Of a stretch of DNA of 64,000 nt, positions 57,245-64,000 are shown piece after piece. Source of the DNA: Balanoglossus misakiensis. Taxonomy: Eukaryota > Hemichordata. Location of the stretch: assembly GCA_040954595.2 (NCBI GenBank), contig CM082597.2, positions 124,001 to 188,000 on the forward strand. The letters run 5' to 3'. The notes beneath the pieces are model-generated. The model saw nothing but the letters and a program-made list of their open reading frames with translations, made no database searches and had not been told where the DNA came from. A program made the position numbers and the translations under genes. Position 1 is the stretch's first letter, and every line of letters starts with the position of its first letter.

Positions 57245-60200
57245 AGGATAAGGAGAAGATTTCGATTTAAAGTCAACAGTTTAACAGACATTTACTGTCG
57301 GAACCCACGTATACCAAAGTTAGTTGCTAATTTTATTTTCAGTGACTATTGGTGGATTATTCTTGACAAAATCGAAACACAGAAAATAAACGGTATTTTT
57401 ATTTTTCAATGTCTACGCATGCACAGTGCATTATAATCAATACCATTTCCGTCCGTGGTTACAACTTGCAAACATGTTAACGCGTAAATAACGCCACTTT
57501 GATTTTTTGTCTACATGCTATGGCGATTATATAACCATACTCTGTATATACATTCATTAAAACGTTTAAAAATAATGAAAATATCAAAACCACCGATGAT
57601 CTTTGAAAAATATTTTTTCTTAGCACACCATGTATTTTCGTACATTTCGATTTGTGATAAATAATTTTGTTAAAATAGAATGAAGATTTTTATGTAAATA
57701 AGAAAATGACTTCTAAACACTAGCAATGTCTGATAATTACGTGCCTTTTTAAAACAACTACTTTTAATGTGTTTGAACAAAATTGACATTGTTGATGATT
57801 AAGAATACAATTAGATAAATAAGTACTATGGCATTATGCACAGAAATTAGCAATGGAAATAGAAATTGAAATATATTTTGTGAACAAGCAGAAGTGAAGA
57901 AGAGTTTGATGATTTTGTCTTCCATATTTTACGAAATGTTTTGTGATCGGTAACTCTTTTTCAGTAAACAAACTGTTTTTGTTTGCTAAAGTTGACATAT
58001 CGCAACTAAAGTAAAGTAAAATAACATGGTTTAGAAGGAAATGATTGTTAGTAGTATTTATTACATCCTCGCAAATGTAATATCGATAGCAGTAAGTTTA
58101 ACTCAAGTTCAGATCTGCAGATTTGTCATGTAGATCAGTTATTTTTTATAATAAAATTTGGTTTGTATTTTAATGACGCTGTTCCTACTTGTACAGTTAA
58201 TATGGCATCACATATTTTGAGAAACACAATCGCACTCACACTAGTGTCACGTGAGTGACTATTCGACATGTTTTTATTTACGGACAGCGGTACGATTTTT
58301 TCATCTTCAAATCAATGTGCCAAGAAACGCTACAAATGATTCTATCTAATTCAACGTAAAAGGTTTTCAATTGTATTATGTGTTTGGGTAATTTAATTTT
58401 TTGTAAATATACACACTGTAAATAGCACCTTTTTGTACTTGTAATTTAGATGATGAAAATGTTTCACTCATTTGAAAATGATCAAATAAATTACCATATT
58501 CGACATCACGTTGTATTCATTTTCATTTTCCAAGAGTTTCGTGTTGATAATTAGCGGAGAGGTGCATTTGCGTGCCATACAGCCATTTGAGTAATTAATT
58601 TCACCGCCTCACTGCATCCGCAAATCAAATGAATAATTCTAAATTGGATTTTGGTAAATGACGAATTTACAAAATTAATGATTTTATTGGTCTGATTTCA
58701 CAAGTATTGGGTAAATTACTCGGAATAAACATTTGCGAAGAAAATACTTGATCGTATTTTGTAGTTAATCTCATCATTATCTTAAAAACAAACTGGGATT
58801 ATTGTGTTTTACAAAGATACTCCAGAAGTGTCCAAAAAACGAAAGAACAATTCAAAACTCTCCGTTATATTCACAAGAGTGAAAGTGATGGCGTACACAC
58901 CTTAATGACGTCACACACTTAAGTCTTTTATGTACATGAAAGTAAAAGGGTATCCGGGCACATGCGCAGAATAGGCAGGTCATCCTAGCAACTGAGCCAA
59001 ACACACAAGTATATAGGTTGCCACTGTGGAAGACGCCTAGAATCGCGGGTTGGTAACTGTCACAATGATGTAGTGAGGATGATGTTGTTATTCAATAAAT
59101 GATGTGAATGTCAACAACTCAACAGCGACGACTGCATTAAACATTTATAAAATTTAAATGAAGAGTTGTTACAAGAACCGTCCAGGTGAGTGATTATTTT
59201 TGTCGTTTATATCGGATATGAGATACGATTACTTCCCCTTGCTGTCTATAGCCTGGACACATCTGTAATTGAATCGCAGACTTGTCCGATCAGCTACTGT
59301 ATTCAGCCTTTTCAGTTTAATTTTGGTATTGATTTAGTAACGTCGGTCGATAGTTTGACAGTGCGTTCAAACCATGGTGTCTAGAATAAGGCGTACAAGG
59401 GTAGGTACACGAACATTAAGGAGGGTATATTATGGAAGTTATGTTGCTTTATACAGCCTACAGCCTACAGGTTACTGTCTTAACACAACAAATATTGTGA
59501 TTTCACGATGCTACAAGAAACTGTATGTTGGTCATTTCGTGTGGAAAATACCTGATCGACAATTGCATGCATGGTGTGATCTATTGTGTCACAACTACAG
59601 ACACATTGCTGAGATTGGTTTTAAATCGATGGGATGTCTTGTCAGACAAAAAGGATTATCTTTGTTGTGTTCATGAGACTAAAACTAACTCCATATGGTA
59701 TATTGACCACCTGATGATGAAGTGTGAACAAAATATTGGAGTAGTCATGAACATGTTCCGGTCGACTACACTCGGTACAACGACACTGCGGCTGCTTGAG
59801 GCAGAAGTCAGGACGCCATTTTCTTTGACAGCGCCATTGTACTGTCATGCTGACGACAATGCAAATCTTGGTGTTTCGTTTGTCGTTTAAAAAGCTCAGT
59901 GACACGTTGTCGTCGCGGTGGAAACTTGAAATGGTCATAGCATCACGCGTGGACGTACCATAAGTACGTCCATACTAAGCAACACACAAATTACAATCTC
60001 ATTGTTCCTTGGTTTGCATAAGGTGTGTATAACTGGATTTGTAACAAACAAAACCTCGCTCTTTAACTTTTTACGTCCATGGTTATCTGTGCCATGGTTG
60101 ACCATGGAATTATAAGAGAGAGTTGACCTCGGTTCAAGAACTCAAACAACAGCTGCAATTGACCATTGAAAATTATTGCGTAACTATAGTACACAGGGTA

Positions 60201-60447
60201 TGGTAGAAATCAATGTTTCTTGGCACCAGTTGCATGCCAGGACAACAGTTTCCAACAACTTGGATGATCATGACAATTGCTAAAAAGAGATAAGCAATCA
60301 TTGGTGCAAAATCAAGGGGTACACATACTTCGTGTTTGCACTTATGAATGCCGTCTCTGCCAGTCTAAAGTGATTTCGTTTTTTGTCAACAGAACTTGAA
60401 TACCAAGCAGTGTCCCAGTGGTGACCTGTATTCAAAAGGCGATCAGA
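57245..60447. other. Receptor B 3' UTR and intergenic DNA before receptor C
   Basis: AATAAA at 58485-58490 is a plausible polyadenylation signal for receptor B. The remainder shows no exon that could be supported. An open stretch of 100 codons at 59374-59676 lacks splice support and family resemblance. The receptor C promoter and 5' UTR should lie before 60447. Confidence 0.45.
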
Positions 60448-63400
60448 ATGGCACAGAAACCACTGTCCATCCTATTGGTTGTAACCACGGTGATTACAAC
60501 AGGTAAACACAAATATTCCCATCAAGGTGTGGACACTGACTCAATTAAACCTCCACAATCAAGGTTTAATGTCATATTATGTGTATTCATAACTTGCGCG
60601 TGTGGGTTTGGAACAGTTTATTTCGTGGCAATGGCACGAAAAAGGGATTCATTTCATGTTTTCGCGTTGTTATGCATTCCTTATGTTAGTTACAATAGAA
60701 CTTTGCTGTCAACAATAACGGGTATTGTGTCCGAGGATAACGGTCCGTTACAATGGCAGAGAAATATTTGCATGTATAATAGAACGATTATAATGCCCCT
60801 TTAGAATCCGATGTCAATGATGTCAATTTGGTATTTTCTTTTCAAGTATCGTGTGCATTAGTGGTGGATCCAACGAGCGCAGTAAAAGAAGGATTTGACA
60901 TTTTATTGACATGCACAGTTGTTGACAACTCCACTGTTTTGCGATGGATTCATGACACTGAACATATCTCGGAGAATAGAGAAATTACGACTGGTACAGA
61001 AACAGATAACGCAAGGTATGATGGGAGAGTAGTCGATTGCATGCTGGGATATTTCTAACAAGCATCATCAGACTTACAATTGTAGCTGAATATATAACAA
61101 TATAAACCCTGAATTTGAAATAATACAAACTGTATTCCCATGAGTCACAATTGTCAACCAAATTCCTTCTGATCTTTCAGGTATTCCATTACTGGAGATG
61201 AGAATCTGGGCGAATACAACTTACAAATTTTGGATGTCAGGAAGGCTCATGCAGGCACTTATACTTGTAGTTCCGGCAGTGAAGTTGTTGAAAGGAGAAC
61301 TTTGGTAGTCGAAGGTATGGGAACGTCAATAATCACTGATAATTGATACAAGTTTCACAATTGTCCATTTACAGGACAAGATACTGATAACTTGGGAGAG
61401 GGTACCCACAATCTTGTGACAATGAAGGTGAGGATAGGGGGACCTAGAACTTTGGGAATCTCTGACCCAAGTCATTTCATGACATAGATAACCCTAAACG
61501 TATTAAGTATCTGCGCCCTGTGAGAGCTACATGTAAGGAATTCTGTTGCATTTTCTTCTCACAGATGCAGTGGCCCCAACTTCAGATCCAACGTGTTCAA
61601 TGGACACGTCAGTCTTGCAAGAGGGTGCTACTGTTAATCTCATATGCCAAACAATTGGCGGGAGTCCGAAAGTTGACCTGTTGTGGAGTTCAGGAGGGAT
61701 TGATTATGTTTCCACGACAACAGAAACGGATGACGAAATTAGTATTACACTAACTCTTGAACTGAAACCTGAATATCAAGGCGATGTATTCACGTGTACT
61801 GGTCTGCATCCAACTTACAGCGGAGCAAAGCGATGTTCACTACCTCCCCTGAATATTCAATGTAAGTGGGCAACTAGCGCTGGAAACAGTTGTCATGCCA
61901 ACAGCTATTAAAACAATTTCTCCTTATCTTATTGTTAAAATGCTTTGGTGGAAATAATGTCGATACATTACATAGTGTTGTATCACCATCAGAAGATACA
62001 CATCTCTTACTCAAATACGTACACGAACAACTTATATTGATGCATGTTTTCTATTCAAAGCGTCATTCTTGCAATGCAATTAAGAATAATCCACCCCCTA
62101 TGTCTTCTTCAGTGTTACCTCGCATCGTGGTGACAGTCATACCACCCAACTTGCAGATATTCGAAGACAAAGGTGGGACATTTGAATGTTCAGCTACTGG
62201 AGACCCACCAGTGACGTCATACTACTGGCAGTACCAAAACCAACGTGTCAACAATACAGACAGACGGTTCCGTATTGATCAGAATGACCATTCACTTACA
62301 ATAGTTAGCGGGGAGAAGAATATGGATGGCGCTGAACTGAAATGTGTTGCTCAAAATAAAATAGACAGTCGATATGCCTTAGGAACAATAACTATTGTCG
62401 GTAGGTACTTAGTAGATTGATTCCTAGTCGCTGAAATTCCTTGTGATTGGCCAGTGGCAAATATTGTCCATTCTGGAGATGTCGTTTTACCCGTGCGACT
62501 CGATTTACATTATCAATCAAAATTTTCATGGAATCATTATTACATGAAACGAAACAATATATAAACAATAAATTCTAAGAAAACTTTTAAGTTTTATTTG
62601 TGCATCTTAGTCATGATCTGTTTCATTTTTTTCATTGTAGCTGCTCCGGTGGATGAAGGGTTTAGTCTTACGTTCATCGCAGCCATTGGAGTTCTGGTTT
62701 TGTTGATTGTGATTATTGTGTGCTGTGTCATACCCATCACAGCCTATTGTTGTTACAGGAGACATCTCAAGGAAAAACAAAGTGAGTAACTTTCACCTTT
62801 TAGAATTGAAGACATTCCAGAGATGCAGTTTATGATACTTTCATGGCCGTGTTATTGGTTTAGTATAAATAGCATCAGAAAACATCAGTATCTCTAAATT
62901 ACCTGCCTTTGAACCTGAAAATAGCTGTAGTATAATTTAGAGCTGAATGTTTATGACGTGTTTTTATATTACAGGGAAGAAAGTATTGAGACAAACGCAG
63001 GTAACGGTGATTAATGACAAGGAGGGCGCTGGTAATCCTTCGATTGGCGTGAACTACTATGTTCAAAACGAAGATGTCCACTACAAGTCACACGGAAAAC
63101 GATCAAGATCACGATCTCGTCGTCGAAGACACAAGTCACGTGTGATTAAACACAATGTCGTGAGTCCAAATGGTGATATTGGACATAAAGGTGGCCATGG
63201 TAACGATATTAGCCATAAAGAGAGGCGTACAAGTGATGGTTACGAGCAACCAGTCAGTATCAAGAAAAGGAAAGATTCCCCTCCTGGTGAAAAACGGTCT
63301 CGTTCTGAATCACCCACGAGAAATGGCGCTGAAAAGGAAAACGGACCGACGAGATCCCAAAGCGAGAACAGAAGACCAAGACGACCGGATCGTGTATCGC

Positions 63401-63600
63401 TGTCACCTGGTGAATACTTCAAAAGAGCTGAGTTGGAAAGTCAGCGGTTTGAAATGGAAGCTTTGGAACGATCCATGACTGTTCCTAAAGAAAGACTGTC
63501 TCCTCGACGAAAGCATCGCAAGAAGCGGTCACGTGACTCTAAACGGAAACGAGACCGATCACCCGTTAATGAGAACGAGACTGAGGAAAGGACAAATTAA
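60448..63600 (+). CDS. Ig receptor C: nephrin/Neph-like, three Ig domains, Arg/Ser/Lys-rich tail
   Basis: Seven exons (60448-60502, 60847-61015, 61181-61314, 61565-61861, 62113-62400, 62641-62781, 62975-63600) sum to 1,710 nt, giving 569 residues. The signal peptide MAQKPLSILLVVTTVITT is followed by one Ig domain split at NAR/YSITGD, the same position as in receptors A and B. Next come a C2-type domain (EGATVNLICQTIGGSPKV) and a proximal Ig (GTFECSATGDPPVTSYYW, TDRRFRID). The TM helix is FIAAIGVLVLLIVIIVCCVI. The tail has VNYYVQNEDVHY, RSRSRSRRRRHKSRVIKHNVV and RSRSESPTR stretches, and ends NENETEERTN. The RVIKHNVV segment is shared with receptor B. It lacks the extra distal Ig domains and has no YDxV site. 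It represents the minimal form of the trio and is probably an adhesion receptor. Confidence 0.86.
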
Positions 63601-64000
63601 GAATAGACACTCTCAGTTGAAAGGTTTTTTCTACGCAGTTCAGTCACGGTCACTCACTGTGGAGTGACCGATGTTCAGTAAAACAGTGACACTTCATTGA
63701 AAAACACATCTCTCACACAGAATACGTTATAATAACATTAATTTTAACTCGTTGAAAATTGGTAGGACTGATCGTATGCAACATTCATTTTATGCACTTT
63801 TAGTAAATATTGTATAAAGATGCAATGCAACAGACGTGACATCAATCAACTCAACTCAACTCTCGGAGCCAATCTCGGAGTCTACCAAACTCTCGGAGCC
63901 AACAATAAATGGTCGCCGTAGAACGTCTTAAAATATCTCAAGTGCCAAATACTTATTTATTAGGCTTTAATTCAAAACACGTGTAAAAAATCATGAACAT
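63601..64000. other. Receptor C 3' UTR and following DNA
   Basis: No coding signal. A short stretch at 63855-63903 repeats actctcggagcca. A possible AATAAA is near 63903. Confidence 0.4.

Noticed and set aside
59374-59676. 100-codon plus-strand open frame before receptor C
   Set aside because: No recognisable motif, no splice-site support and unremarkable composition.

Overview
The window is intron-rich animal nuclear DNA, AT-rich by eye, with GT-AG introns, CpG-rich promoter patches, microsatellites, short inverted-repeat elements and interstitial TTAGGG-type arrays. Its genes (MRPL39, CFAP45, SSUH2, a ZDHHC3/7-type palmitoyltransferase, a PAG1/Cbp-like adaptor, a TRIM-NHL protein and nephrin/Neph-like Ig receptors) point to a bilaterian. 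An invertebrate deuterostome (amphioxus, hemichordate or echinoderm) fits best, but the species cannot be fixed from sequence alone. Gene models were built by hand from splice signals and phase. Eight full-length spliced models have exon lengths that sum to an exact multiple of three.

Layout: 13-3411 (+) 3' part of a secretin/adhesion-type 7TM receptor; 4039-4098 (-) candidate first coding exon under a CpG-rich promoter; 5842-11388 (-) SSUH2, ending in a cysteine cluster and a CaaX box; 14766-18602 (-) ZDHHC3/7-like; 18829-26415 (+) PAG1/Cbp-like membrane adaptor, head-to-head with it across 226 bp; 30342-32474 (-) TRIM-NHL protein with an intronless coding region; 34658-38026 (-) MRPL39; 38775-41896 (+) CFAP45, sharing a 748-bp divergent promoter that holds an RFX X-box-like site; 43657-46836 (-), 50162-57244 (+) and 60448-63600 (+) three paralogous Ig receptors.

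The right third is the most unusual part. The three Ig receptors resemble the nephrin/Neph (KIRREL) family. They share a module (one Ig domain split by an intron at the same place, a C2-type domain, a membrane-proximal Ig domain, a transmembrane helix) but differ in the number of distal Ig domains (four, six and three Ig domains in total). Their cytoplasmic tails are Arg/Ser/Asp-rich like SR splicing factors, and two of them carry YDxV (Nck-type) tyrosine sites. Intron 1 of the middle receptor is almost filled by a 2,040-bp TIR element with a 3-bp TAA target duplication, carrying several (CCCTAA)n arrays and abutting the splice donor.

A second highlight is the PAG-like protein: a signal peptide, a four-cysteine ectodomain, one transmembrane helix and a cytoplasmic tail with 17 YxxV/I motifs, including one like the Csk-docking site of vertebrate PAG1. 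Receptor tails of the Nck/SH2-docking type, a Csk-type scaffold and a palmitoyltransferase within 64 kb suggest membrane phosphotyrosine signalling as a theme. The physical proximity may still be coincidental.
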